Shown in pieces: positions 34,136 to 45,598 of a stretch of DNA of 64,000 nt (positions within the stretch are counted from its first letter, which is position 1; every line of letters begins with the position of its first letter). The DNA lies in NCBI GenBank assembly GCA_932521025.1, contig OW051472.1, positions 8,370,001 through 8,434,000 on the forward strand. The letters are read 5' to 3'. Below the pieces are notes generated by a model. It was not told the origin of the DNA. It ran no database searches and was given only the letters and a program-made list of their open reading frames with translations. Source of the stretch: Oscheius onirici. Its lineage: Eukaryota; Nematoda; Chromadorea; Rhabditida; Rhabditidae. The position numbers and the translations under genes were made by a program.

Positions 34136-35860
34136 ATAAATTGTGTTCTTTATTACTCTGTTTATAAGATGCTTTATGCCAGCCTGAATTCCGGTTAAGA
34201 CGGAGAAAACAAGCACTTTTGTCCCATCAAACGACTTCCCGATCAGACTTCTTTTTTCGAATTCTCTCTGGATTTTGCAATTTGAACACGACGACGAATG
34301 AGCGTCATCTGACGCGACTGTTTACACAAATTATGGCCATCAGGAAACACCCACGACGGGTCAAAGGGCTCTTTTTGGAGGAGAGGAGTAAAAACGAAAA
34401 AAGTGGAAAAGTGAAAATTGTATCTGACGTTTATGTCAAAACTTTGTGCATTTGCAAGAACCGGAAACTGCTCCGTTTATCAGATTACTACCTCTACAAC
34501 AATTGTATCTTGAAGCAGCTCTAAAATAACACCGAGACGCAAAGATTAACTAACTTATGGAAATGCTCCAGTTGAACGGTCCCTAGTCTCCGGTCAGTGT
34601 TGCCTTCCGTGTAGGTGGCTATACATTTAGCAGCTGTTGTTCAGTAGAATATTCATATGGTTTTTAGAAAACTCTTGAAAACACCTGGGCTTGTCTTTGT
34701 TGGAGAGAATATTTTCAGAGAATCTGTTGCAGAGATGGATATGTCGAAGAGTAGACGACGGTGATGTTTTCTTGACGGATCAGAACCCTTCCAGATCATA
34801 TCTGATCAGACCTTTTTTAAGAAATGGTCAGCTGTTGAGAACGATTGAATATGCGTCTTTTATATGCGCATTTCAATCGATCTCTGAAATGACACAAATC
34901 TGCCCCGCAAAACGGAGACAATAACAAAAAGAGCGGCATATCGCAAAATCTGTTTACAAGCGCGTTATTTGGAAGTCTTCTCAATGTCAAATTTACCAAA
35001 TTCTGTCCGGTAACTAAACTATCTAAAGCACAATGGTGTCTGTCGGGGACTCTGTTTGGATGTTTTTTTTTCTCTGTGTGTTTGTCCGGAACATCAAACG
35101 GTCGCGATAAGTCAGAGATTGTCAGGATTCGAGTCACATTTGAACTTGGAGTGGTAAAGAGTTAGTTGAGTGAAGATAGGGTTTTTTTCAAGTTGCATAC
35201 TAATTCAGAATCTAGGTAGATTTTGTTTTGTACATTTGAGCCAGGGCGGCGAAAGCTGGTAGTTTATTAGTGCTACTCACAGCCAAAACCGCGCAGGATC
35301 ACAGGCTCTTCTAAGATACCTACCGTTGATTCAGAAAGAAACTTTACGTTTACTCACAGCCTGTAAGGTCAACCAGAGTATGTTTTGAGTTTGAGTTGTT
35401 CATACGATTCTTTGCTGTTAGTGTCAATCTGAACGCCAACGCTGAAAATTTGATTAATAGTCGCCTGCTTTATTGTTATCGGTTTCAATGAACAAAAACA
35501 AGCTGACAACATTATTGTACTTTGACATTACGTTTGAGTAGAGCTGAGAGATTGTTCAGAAGCTTCCAATGAAAACGTCTTTACCCGAACAATACCAGAC
35601 GGGTTCTAATTGAAAGTATCTCGAAGGTAATTGTCTTTCGTCATCTTTCCTGAAATCTCTGCACGTGTCTCTGTTTAATTGCCTCTCGGCTCCGTATCAT
35701 TACTTCTCGGCCGTCGTCTCCCATAAAACCTTCTGCCCTCTACTACCAGTTTTTGCATAATCTAACACCATTTTCCCAATTTAGAGTCGCCGACCGTCGT
35801 GGGCGGTCCCGGCTCGCGGGCAACGCCCCTCCGTTGCTCTGCTTCGACCTCACTATTAGA
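34136..35860. other. Intergenic region upstream of the neuropeptide gene
   Basis: About 1.7 kb without a supported gene. Open frames are short, AT-rich and lack splice context. It probably contains the flp-5-like promoter; no motif is claimed. Confidence 0.4.
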
Positions 35861-37596
35861 ATGAGCGCGTCGCAGCATTACCTGGCCATCTTCTTTTTCT
35901 GTTGCATCCTCGTCTTCCAGTCAGTCAGCGCCCAGAGGTAAGTATTGTACTTCCTTTTCTCCAGCTCTCTCTCTTTCCCAAACTTTCGACTACAACTCTC
36001 AGCCCTGTCCAGACTAGGGTCATTCCTCTCGTACTAGGAGCTCTCAATGTTTTTGTAGATGAGAGAGCCGCTCTAAATTGAAATCTCGGAGCCGCATATA
36101 ATGCCCAAAATTGAAATTTCGTGACGGACATAACTCGGGCGATCTCCAAGGCTCTTCTCGACATAAATCTTGTCTTGGAGAGAAACTCTTGGAGAGAAAA
36201 CTATAATGGGAAAATTGCATAATCAGAAGAGTTCTTGGAGCAGGAACTTTTGACTTGGAGATGACTTCCAGGACCTCTTTGTAAGCGAGGGTGGATTGCA
36301 AACCAACCATAAATATACGTCGTGATGCGATGATTGAATTTGGACTTCTTTGGGGTTTGACTCTCCCCACTTTAGACAAATCGTCCTCACCTCATTACCG
36401 CCCTCTCTTTGACTCATCTTCTGCGAAAAGGCGGAAATCTTTGAAAGGACAAAAGCCTCTTCTCTCAGCTATTCAGACGTGAGATGCACTGAACCGCAGT
36501 TGATTTTGATGTCATTCTCGAACTTTATTCTGACCTTTTTTGCGAGTCATATCTCTCTCCAACACCTGACAATAATCTGATTATTTTCCCCGTCTAGCAG
36601 CTGTCAGAATTTACTTTTGGAAGAAGGAAGCATGGCAATGTTTATGACGTCGCGTGTCACGTCAGACTCAGTTCTCTGGGTCAAGGAACTTTTCCGGATA
36701 TAAGTATATTTATACCCATTTTATGGTTATTGAATAATGGTGGAGCAATCTTCCAGAAAGTGCCTTTTCCTACCTGGAAGATATAATTTTAGGCGGAGAG
36801 CTATGTGTGACGTACCCTTTTAGAATAATCGCGAGAACCACAGATCGAGCCAAAATAACAAAAGATAAGTAGATCTGGTAGAGTCTGACGTTTCGTCGCT
36901 ATCAGTTTGCGCCAAGTCTTTTATATGTTTTGCCTAGTGCCAAGTCTCTTTTGTTGCCTGAACTCCGGTTGTTTTCTGTCAGCCGCCTGATCCATTATAA
37001 CATATACAAAGACGATGGATATTTTTCAGTGACGACGAGACGGAAGGAGCCAGTCCACGATACGTCAGAACTCCCAAGGCCAAATTCATCCGATTCGGAC
37101 GTGGAGCCGGAGGAGGAGCCAAATTTATTCGATTCGGTAGAAGTGGAGCCAATACCTGGGTATGTTTGTGTCTAAAGGTTAGAAGGAACCTGAGCCCCCT
37201 CTCTATTTCCATTCAAACACTTGACTGAAAATGACAGCAGGGGAAGTAGTTGATAGAGTGGCCGATACGCGTCGTCGCACAGTTGATGAGGCTAAATGGC
37301 AGTCGCAGCTAAACACCTTGTACTATATATTACTAGTACTTAGATAATTTTCTACTGTCATAACATTTCAGTAATTTGACGCCAAGAAGCCCTTATAGGC
37401 CCGCCAGAATTTTGGTCGCGATTTGTGTAGCTGGCGCAATGGCGAATGGCACGAAAGTGGAAGGCCAGGGGCTCGAAACCTTGAGTAATTTTGTAGTTCA
37501 AATTTTCAGGACGAAGACGTGTTAGAAACGGCCGACGGCTTGATCAGAGAAGAGATGGCCAAAAGAGCTGGTGCGAAGTTCATCCGATTCGGCTAG
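35861..37596 (+). CDS. flp-5-like: FMRFamide-like neuropeptide precursor, three KFIRFamide peptides
   Basis: Three exons (35861-35937, 37030-37159, 37510-37596) give a 97-residue secreted precursor. It starts with a signal peptide (MSASQHYLAIFFFCCILVFQ, then SVSA). Three peptides with the C-terminal KFIRFG amidation signal follow: TPKAKFIRFGR, GAGGGAKFIRFGR and AGAKFIRFG. The last is preceded by KR and ends exactly at the stop codon, so its Gly needs no carboxypeptidase trimming. The upstream peptides appear to be released at single arginines. The GAKFIRFG, AGAKFIRFG and PKxKFIRFG set is that of nematode flp-5, whose peptides act on pharyngeal and body muscle. The first intron is about 1.1 kb, the second 350 bp. 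Confidence 0.92.
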
Positions 37597-37727
37597 TTCA
37601 GTCGAAGAGCCTTTCTTCCCCTTTTATGTGCCATAGCTCCCTCTTCCATCATCCACCGCCGCGCTCCCACCCGACGTCAAAAAACTCTCTCCGATCCACA
37701 GTGCCAATAAAGTTTATGTTGTGATAA

Positions 37728-38401
37728 TTAGGCTTGTTTGAAATGTTCTTCGACGAAGAGATATGCGGCGAAAGATCCTGAAAATGAGCTTATTTGTCTG
37801 GGAAAATGAAAGAAAAATACCTAGAGTGATAATGAGAGTGACGAAGATGGCTGTCGGGATGATGAGAGACCATAGTTGAGCGGGAAAGAGGGGACTTAGC
37901 AGCGGGACAAGGGGCTGAAAATGGTCGTGACTATCCGCGTGACTACTATACGTCAATAAGGGCCCCTTCTCATCAAATATCCAGAGAGTTCCTCATCCAA
38001 TAAGAGAGAGTACACACGACATAACGAGAGAGACATCAACAGGTGCTCATCTTCAAAACGTAACGGCTCTTTTAGATCAGTCTTCTAAAATCTATTAAGG
38101 GAGAAATAACAAATTGCTGTTACACAAAAAACCTAGGAACAACCATTTTTCAGAGCATTTTACTTTTTTTTAAACGTAGAGATATTTTGAAGAAAACAAC
38201 GGGCCGCAAACTAAACTTTGCAAAATATTACCAAACGTTCATGAGCCCTAACCTAAATGACGATTCGATGGAAATATTAAGACCGATTAAACCAGAACAT
38301 GCTTAAAAAAAACTAACCACGATGTAGAGCCAGAGAAGAAGGTAGACCAGTCCGGACGAGAAGCCTGCCAACAGGATTTTACCCAGCCACTCTGTTCTCA
38401 T
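37728..38401 (-). CDS. dpm-2-like: DPM2-like subunit of dolichol-phosphate-mannose synthase
   Basis: Three exons (38318-38401, 37821-37914, 37728-37777) join in phase to give 75 residues. The length and the two membrane helices fit DPM2, the ER subunit that stabilises DPM1 and also binds GPI-GlcNAc transferase. Helix 1 is ILLAGFSSGLVYLLLWLYIV and helix 2 is LWSLIIPTAIFVTLIITLG. Between them is PLVPLLSPLFPAQ, corresponding to the LPFxxxxH loop. The tail is SFAAYLFVEEHFKQA. The family is short and divergent, so the call rests on topology and pattern. It starts 117 bp downstream of the stop of the small minus-strand gene at 38519-38888. Confidence 0.65.
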
Positions 38402-38518
38402 CTAAACATCTTGTAAACAACTTCAAACTTCTCCAAGCAATCGTAAGAGATTCTTTTTCATAAGAAGCAAAATTAACGAAAAACAAACTTTATGACACCG
38501 GTAACAGCAGGCTGAGTA

Positions 38519-38888
38519 TCACTGAATTAGCTGGAGAACTTCGTCACAGATGCGCGAAAAGACGTGTTCTTCGACGCCACAAAAATTGAGATAGTCGCAA
38601 ATCTCTTGGGAAAGGAAGCCGCCGGGAAAGAAGGATTCTTCGAGATTGTCAGTGAAGCGACAAACTCTGAAAAATTGTTTTTATGAATAAATAATTTGTT
38701 ATTTGTAGCAAGACTCCCATAAATTTGAATTCGGATCAGAGAACTTACATTCTCCAAAGAATGGCGGTGATGAGGCGCGTCTGCTGTCTCTCGAAACCGG
38801 CAATATTGTCCGCAGTCAGTCGGAAACTGCCCAAAAGCGACGAGAGCGAACGGATCTCGGAAGAGCCAACGTCCAACTTTTGTTCCAT
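38519..38888 (-). CDS. Small helical protein, unrecognised
   Basis: Two exons (38749-38888 and 38519-38666) join in phase to give 95 residues. The start is MEQKLDVGSSEIRSLSSLLG. The middle reads ERQQTRLITAILWRIVCRF and the end is ICDEVLQLIQ. It is predicted all-helical and soluble, with four cysteines in the second half. I know no family match; a small complex subunit is possible but not supported. A good TTTCAG acceptor lies just upstream of the ATG, so either an upstream exon or a trans-splice site is possible. DPM2 follows 117 bp downstream on the same strand, a spacing typical of nematode operons. Confidence 0.55.
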
Positions 38889-39231
38889 TAGTAGCCAGCT
38901 GAAACCAAATTATTAGAAGTAGTAGGGTTAAATTGAGACATTCCTCAAACAACTCTTTCTTCTCAACAATAAACAGGAGCAGAATCCTCGCTTAATCTCC
39001 CAAACTGACTCGACATGTTGTCACTTATTGTGCGAACAATGCTCTTTGTTTACCCTCAATTAAAGCTTCCGCAAAACAAACAAACAAAAAGACTTGCGAG
39101 CAATTAACAATTTTGAAAAACGTTTTAAAAAAAGACACTTAATAAATTTGTACTCTCCTAGCTAGCTGTTACTTCTCTATGATAGTCTCTTTCCAACAGT
39201 AGGTTCCACTTTTTGAGCGAAATACAAAAAA

Positions 39232-39612
39232 ATGTCTAGGATCCTCTTGGTCACAGCAATTACGCTCCTGGTCTATCTTTTTTGGACTCGCGACAGGGAG
39301 AAGACTGAGGAAAAGGCGACAACAGTTTCCAGCGAGCCGGATGAACAGGGAGAGAGAAGTCCGAGACAAATGGTCGGCAAGAGGAAGAGTTTTGACGAGC
39401 TCTTGAGGGAAGTTGAAGCAGACGCGGAAGAGGCGGCAGCAATTGCGGCTCAACGGGAGACGACGATCGTCAGTCTCAGTCCTCCTTCCACTCGAGATTC
39501 TGACAGTGGTAAAACTCACAAAGACAGTACTGCTCGGAAAGACTGCAAGAAATCTCAAAAGGACCGGACTAGTAACAAGAGGATTCGAAAGGATGAAGAA
39601 GAGAAAAAGTAG
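39232..39612 (+). CDS. Small membrane-anchored, highly charged protein
   Basis: A single exon encodes 126 residues with an N-terminal signal-anchor (ILLVTAITLLVYLFW). A long, charged and probably disordered tail rich in Glu, Lys and Ser follows, including FDELLREVEADAEEAAAIAA, and it ends KRIRKDEEEKK. The TAG stop is followed about 30 nt later by AATAAA at 39650-39655, a fitting polyadenylation signal. The open frame on the opposite strand is a shadow of this one. No family is recognised. It converges on the 3' end of the RPAP2-like gene. Confidence 0.6.
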   Translation: MSRILLVTAITLLVYLFWTRDREKTEEKATTVSSEPDEQGERSPRQMVGKRKSFDELLREVEADAEEAAAIAAQRETTIVSLSPPSTRDSDSGKTHKDSTARKDCKKSQKDRTSNKRIRKDEEEKK

Positions 39613-39681
39613 AGTCATACGAACAAGAATGGATGATTTGTAGACATTGAATAAAGGCATTATAAACGACTTTTTTGACGG

Positions 39682-41473
39682 CTAGAAAGAGCTAAAAAGA
39701 ACATACTTTGGTTTGAGGCTCTGCAGCAGGATTGTCAGCCGTTTCTGCTCCACATTGGCCATGTCAACTTCCGGCAGATTGACGTCCTCCAGATCGATAT
39801 CGAGTCCTTTCTCTCCGGCAAAATATCGTCTCAACATTTGGTCGATATCGTTCGTCGGTCGCAATCCGCCCGTTTTGAGAAATGAGGTACTTCGGTCCGT
39901 CCACCACTGCTTGAAGAGTTGAAGGACAAAATCTGTGTCGCTCGAGGTACATGGACTGATTGTAATTGAAGGATCGATTATGGTCGGGGTATTTTCTTTC
40001 ACTACCGCAATCTTTTCGCCATCATTTCCAGTCTGAAGTCATTCTTTGACAGATTGAAAAAAAATAGTAACGCGGCACTGTCGGACCCATAACTTTTTTT
40101 CTGGAAAACTTATCGACATGTTCTATGGCCTATTAGATGCATCATGAATTTGACTACATTCCTGCACAAGTTAGAAAATAGTTTTTTTCACTTGACCAAA
40201 AATACCATTTAGCAAGGAACAAAAAAATCTTATAACATGTTACCTCTTCTCGAACAGGAACAGTTTCCGCATTGTTCGTCTCCTTCACCTTCTTCACACA
40301 CAGCGCAGGAGCTTCTATGATGATGGGAGCCTTGATCTGGGCCTTTTTCGAGTACTTGTTCCGGATTCTGTCGAGTTTTTCCCGTTCCGTTTCGGTCAGT
40401 TTCAGCTGTGGAAGACAATTTGATTGCTTCGTAGACGACGTTCTGAACAGATCAATGCAAAACACTGAAAAAGGTTCAAACTTTGAAATGGGCTCTTTTT
40501 TGGGATCGGATATCTTGAGAGAGCTCACGAAACGACTGACGCTCGCTTTGAAATCCTCATCTTCTTGTCGTTTTTTGACCACATTTTCGTCATCGGAATC
40601 TTCGCGCATTCCGGCCAAATGTTTGACACTGTCCGGCTCTTCTTCCTCTTCAGATGAGGCTCCATCTCTTTCAGCAATCTAGACCAATATCTTTTTGTTT
40701 GTTCAAAATAGGGACATTTCCATAACCTTTTTATCAAAAAATAATGACCAACCATTAGATCGCTCATATTGGCAAGCAGAGTATCGCCGACAACTTCCAC
40801 TTTTCTCGGAGAAAGAGACACCTTTTTTGCTGGTCGAGCCGGGGATTTGTGCTCACTTTTTCGCGGAAGCTCTTCAATCAGCCTCTTCGGCGTATCCACG
40901 ACGTATTTTTTATCTAGAAGTACATAAAGTTCAATTAGAAAAAAACCAACTCATTCGATTAGAAGATTCTCCCGTGATCCAGAGTACCTGGGCATCTAAT
41001 TGAGCTCGAATAGAGACCGAGACGTCAAAGCAAGACTCGGAACAAAATTTGTTCCGTTCCGTACACGTCTCATAGATCTGAATTGATATGAATGAGCAAA
41101 AAGGAGAAAAAAAGGAACCTTGTTACTCTTTCGGTCAATGTGATATTTGTGTGTCTGAATGTGTTCCACAGTATTCGGACAAGTCGGCAGACCACAAATC
41201 TTTCCGAGATAGCGTTCCTCGGCCATCTCGTTCCACGACTGACAATCCAGATAGGGAAGCTGATTTTCTTTGTGTAAATCTTTAAAAAAATTTAATAAAA
41301 CCTGTTGAAGAAGGACGTCATTGGTAACAAGATCGGTCAACTCCTGAATAGCGTCCTGAACCCTTCTCCTGAATTTCGACTCGTTCTTTTTCGTCTCCGC
41401 GTCTAAATTTAGTCCGAATTTCAACTAAACAACGAAAATTACTCAAAGTTTGTGGGCCCGGTACACTCGTCAT
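39682..41473 (-). CDS. RPAP2/Rtr1-like RNA polymerase II CTD phosphatase
   Basis: RPAP2/Rtr1 dephosphorylates Ser5 of the Pol II C-terminal domain and helps import the polymerase. The start MTSVPGPQTL at 41473 leads through short introns to the Rtr1 zinc domain: MAEERYLGKICGLPTCPNTV, HKYHIDRKSNK and IYETCTERNKFCSESCF. These supply the conserved cysteines. The rest is a long, low-complexity acidic and basic region (SSEEEEEPDSVKHL, EPISKFEPF) and a C-terminal segment (FVLQLFKQWWTDRSTSFL) that resembles the conserved RPAP2 C-terminal part. The terminal exon border near 39682 is less certain. Confidence 0.83.
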
Positions 41474-41746
41474 TGTTGCCGCCTGAAACTCTCACTGTCA
41501 GCGTAAATTCCGCTCTACTCAATATAATTTCGGACAAACAACCAAGCACGCGAGAAAATTAAATAGTTTGTGTATAAAACTCTTTTTAAGACATTATAAG
41601 TGGATCAAAACAATTATCACGGAAATGAGATCACGGGAGAAGGGGGGACATCACAACCTTCGGGAACCCTAACTGTACATTAAAAGTGAGAATACCTGGG
41701 TAAGAGAGTAAATTGGCACAATGAGAAAGCCTCAGAGATTATTACA

Positions 41747-44700
41747 CTAGTGGGGACGGTAGTTGCCTGAGAGAAAGTTCAAAATGTTCTCAATTCGATC
41801 GGAACATGTGAGCTTGTAGTGATAGTAGCCGGGAGGGTTCGACGTGCTGCTACTCTGCTCTCCGGAAGATGTCTGCTGCTGAGCGTGTTTTTGTCGACGA
41901 TGAGCCATGATGCGCTCGTTTGTAGTCACAGCCGAAGAAATCTGAGATTTCTTAAATAAAAGAACAAAAAGAAAAAAGAACCTGGATCATTTGCTGGAAG
42001 AATAGAGCCGTCATCATGCAGGCGTGAAGAATCGAGAGCAAGACGGTCAGTAGGTAGTACGTGTAGTGCTTTATGAAATACTCTGAAACGTTCAATTTGT
42101 TCAGTCTTGAAGAAGGAAAGTACCTAAGCCATAGTCGCGGATCGTAATTGCAAACATTCGAATTCCAGCTCCGGAGTAAATGGCCGCGGAGAGTCCAACA
42201 CAAAAGACGAAGCCCATGAAACCGCGAAGATTCCTCTTTGTGATGCACTGATGCAGCCAGGGACAGTGATGGTCGAAATCGGCCACACATCTGAACAAGG
42301 TTTTAGTACTTTTCTTATTACAAAAATGCATACCGGTCACACGTAGCGCAGTGCTTGGAACAAGTCGGACGAGCTACCCAACAGGTGAAACAATAGTTGA
42401 TCCGCGTGGACAACGTATCCACGGCTTCCACGAAATCATTAGCCGTATCGCTGGCTGGAATCACTCCGGGATTGCCGAAAACGACGCTGAAAATAATTAA
42501 AATCGATCAGAATAAAACAAGACTTACGAAGCGAATGAAACGAACAGAGATCCCATGACGAAAATGAAGACCAGATGGAGATACCACGGAGTGAAGTCTA
42601 CGAATTCGAGGCTCCTGAAAAAGTCAAAGATTACGCCGCACTTTCACCTCGAACTCTCGTCTACTCAAAATGGTAGGGATTATCCGACTATAATTGGTGC
42701 ACTCGTTAAAAGCGAGACCACCCTCTTCATCACTTTAGTTTCGACCATGTTTAGTTCCTTATTTCTAGTTTTTCTCACTTTCTGGTCAGCGTCCTCGGAG
42801 GTAAAAAACCATTTTTTGTCAAAACTATCGCGGTTTTAAGGACTTGAGCACAGATTGTCAGATGTGCGTCAATATTGCGGGAAAGGCGAGAAAATCATCA
42901 ATCACAGGTACTTTCACATTTGCAACTTGGTAGACGCATAAAACTTGTTAGAATTGGAAAAGTCGACAAAAATCAGAGCATTGGAGGGAATAAGCTCCTA
43001 TTCGAAGGAGGCTGAGAAGACAACTTACAAAACCGAACTTTTGTGAGTTTATTTATATGAAGTGCTAGTAAGATGAGCCAGGTGTCATTGGAACAAGTAC
43101 TACAGCGACAGTAACAACAACATCTATGCTTCCCCAATGTCTACTTGCGTCGATCTTGGAAAATGTCCCGGCACGACGGTAATTCGTATTTGAGCTTTTT
43201 ATTGAATCCGCTTAGAAATCTACTCTGAGTTTCGTCGATATCAGAAACAGCACGAAAAACTACTATGTGGATAGGTGCAATACTTTTCAAGCTATTGTCC
43301 TTCATCACACCGTCACTCCCACTCCCGAAGCCACTTTATCAGCTCTGAATGCGTTGAATACATCTGTTCATTACATGGGTAATTGCTGGCATTTTTTGGA
43401 ACTGCCATAGCGGGAAAATCTAGTACATCATTGATTATTTAGTGGCCAAAAATGGAACAATTTACAAGCTGGTGGATGAATGGTATGGAGCCTGGCATGC
43501 CGGTGTTAGCGACTGGCGAGACATGTACAGTTTGAACTTGCATTCCGTTGGAATCGAAATTGTCAGCGATGGACACTCAGCATTTCCAGCGGCACAGGTT
43601 TTTTTACAAAGTAAGTAAAAATAGAGAAATTTTTAGATCAAAGCAGTAACGGCACTAGTGTCTTTTCTAAAAAGTCGCTGGTTCGTGAAAGACTACAACA
43701 TTGTCGCGCATCATGATATCACGTAAGTTTTGTCCTTCGAACTAGAGAGTTTTATTCAGACCAGAGCGTAAGGACGACGTTTCTGGATACTTTCCTTGGC
43801 AGCAATTGTACGCCTCACTAGGAATCTATTCTGGTCTTTACAATACGACACTTTCGGCAACTGATCAAAAGACTGTACTTATCAGTTCTTGTTTCTATGA
43901 CGATTTTACGCTAAACAGGGTACAGGAGGGACTATACAAGTGAGTAAATTGGACTAAAAACTCTAGATGAATCTTCAGATATGGGTATACTCATCTACCA
44001 ATGACATCTGGTCAGATTGATCAAAATATGCTGCAAAATATGGAGTCATTTAACCGACATTTCTGTCCAGAAGTCTTTACAAAAGAGGCATTTTTAGAAT
44101 ATTTCTTAGTCAACCCAACTTTTAGCTATTCAACGCTAGCAGTCAGTCCAACATTCGCAATCCCCTCAACCAACAATGGTTTGCGCTGTCTGACGAGAGG
44201 CTGACCTATCTGCTCGGACAGATGTAAATAAAACTCACAAAACTGACCACACGATTGCCATGATGAGCGCTTCTCCGAGAGAAACTCCGACGGGAATGAG
44301 GCTAGAATCAGGCCCATTGTGCATGTTGATCTGCGTCGTAAATGCTAAAATTAGCAAGGCGATGAGCAGAAGAGCGCTGGCAATGGCGTAATGGACGAAG
44401 TGGAAGATGAGACCGAAGGTGAGCAGAAATGTGACTGAAATGAGCATTTGACCTTCTAAGTATGCAAAAGACTGACATGGAAAGAGAAACTCGGCGATTC
44501 TCCTGGCCTTGGATGTTCTAATAAAAGCACAGCATTTTTTCCGCATCGCTCCCTGTTCCTGGGCACCTTGTTCCAGCACTTCGATAATCTTCTTGTGCCT
44601 CTGGGACTTGGCAATATCCAACGGCGTCTCCTGCTGCTTGTTCCTAATCGTGACATCGGCTCCGGCAGCAATCAGTTCTCTGATGGCTACGAGATTTCGT

Positions 44701-45369
44701 TCTTGAGCTGCTAGATGCAAGGCAGTGTTCTCTTGAAGATGTTCCTTCGAATTGAGATCAGCATTCTTTCGAATCAGCAGCTTGATCGGGAAAATGGAGA
44801 AGGACCGATAGGCTGACCACATGACCGGCGTCATTCCACTGTTGTCCGTGATGTCCACACAATAATCAAACTTTTCCAGCAGATAGGCGACTAGATTTAA
44901 ATGATGTCCCTGGACGGCCAGATGCATCGGCGAATAGCCTTGATTGTCACGGATCAGACAATTTGCTCCGGCCTAAAATGTAAAGTGACAAAAAGGGTTT
45001 GAAAAATACCTTGATGAGTAGAACACAAGCGGAAAGACTTCCAACACGGGCAGCCCAATGAAGAGGAGTCGATTGAAGAACACCGCCGACAGCATTTGGA
45101 TCAGCTCCGAGAGCAAGCAACCTGGATTATTTGCTAGTTTCGAAAAATATGTGATTTACCTCTGTACAATCGGAACCCTGTTGTTTATAGAGGCCCAATG
45201 GAGCAACGAACAGCCATCCGAATCAATTGTCGAAGCGGAAATCCCATTCTACACACAGATGATAAAAAGAACGAAAACAAAAACGTACAGCCAATTGTTC
45301 CTCGAGAGCATCGACATCTCCTTTCTGACAGGCTTCTACCGCTTTAGTCGCATCCTTGACAACTTCCAT
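41747..45369 (-). CDS. ZDHHC17/HIP14-like ankyrin-repeat palmitoyltransferase
   Basis: An S-palmitoyltransferase of Golgi and vesicle membranes that recognises substrates through its ankyrin repeats. The likely start is [20 protein letters not shown] (45369). Ankyrin repeats follow, including [55 protein letters not shown] and [20 protein letters not shown]. Several membrane helices come next. The DHHC zinc domain reads [16 protein letters not shown], then [19 protein letters not shown] with the catalytic cysteine. The TTxE-like segment appears as [15 protein letters not shown] before the stop at 41747. The intron between the third helix region (exon ending about 44240) and [11 protein letters not shown] (about 42615) is 1.6 kb and contains a complete plus-strand amidase gene. 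Confidence 0.9.
42747..44204 (+). CDS. Secreted AmiD-type N-acetylmuramoyl-L-alanine amidase (Amidase_2), nested in an intron
   Basis: Nine exons join in phase (42747-42800, 42841-42907, 42952-43042, 43082-43178, 43216-43378, 43443-43597, 43637-43722, 43760-43939, 43979-44204), giving 372 residues. The signal peptide is [19 protein letters not shown] Cys-containing region of about 90 residues follows ([24 protein letters not shown]). The amidase domain then reads [68 protein letters not shown] and [18 protein letters not shown], then YFPWQQL. The zinc ligands (His of LHH, His of AHHD, Asp of RKDD), the catalytic Glu of GIEI and the Lys before DD are all present, as in E. coli AmiD. The enzyme cleaves the MurNAc-L-Ala bond of peptidoglycan. 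A C-terminal extension of about 120 residues is not recognised. Short nematode-type introns show it is a resident gene and not contamination. Confidence 0.9.
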
Positions 45370-45598
45370 AGCGACGGCCAGCAGTCACACTGGTGACTCA
45401 CAGCTCCGTCGGCAACCTGTTTCCGCCATGATATCACTGGCAAAATGAGAGCAAATATTAGGAAACGATTGAAAGCGTTAATTGCAGATATACACTGAGA
45501 AAAGGAGCAAAAGTTCATTACACAATCGACTTCTAAAAATGGATTTACATTCTACTCTACTATAATGTTTTTCGTTATAAACCGTGTCTTTTAAGCGT

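Noticed and set aside
42747-44204. Reading the amidase as bacterial contamination in the assembly
   Set aside because: It has nine exons with in-phase GT-AG introns, a eukaryotic-style signal peptide and host exons on both sides.
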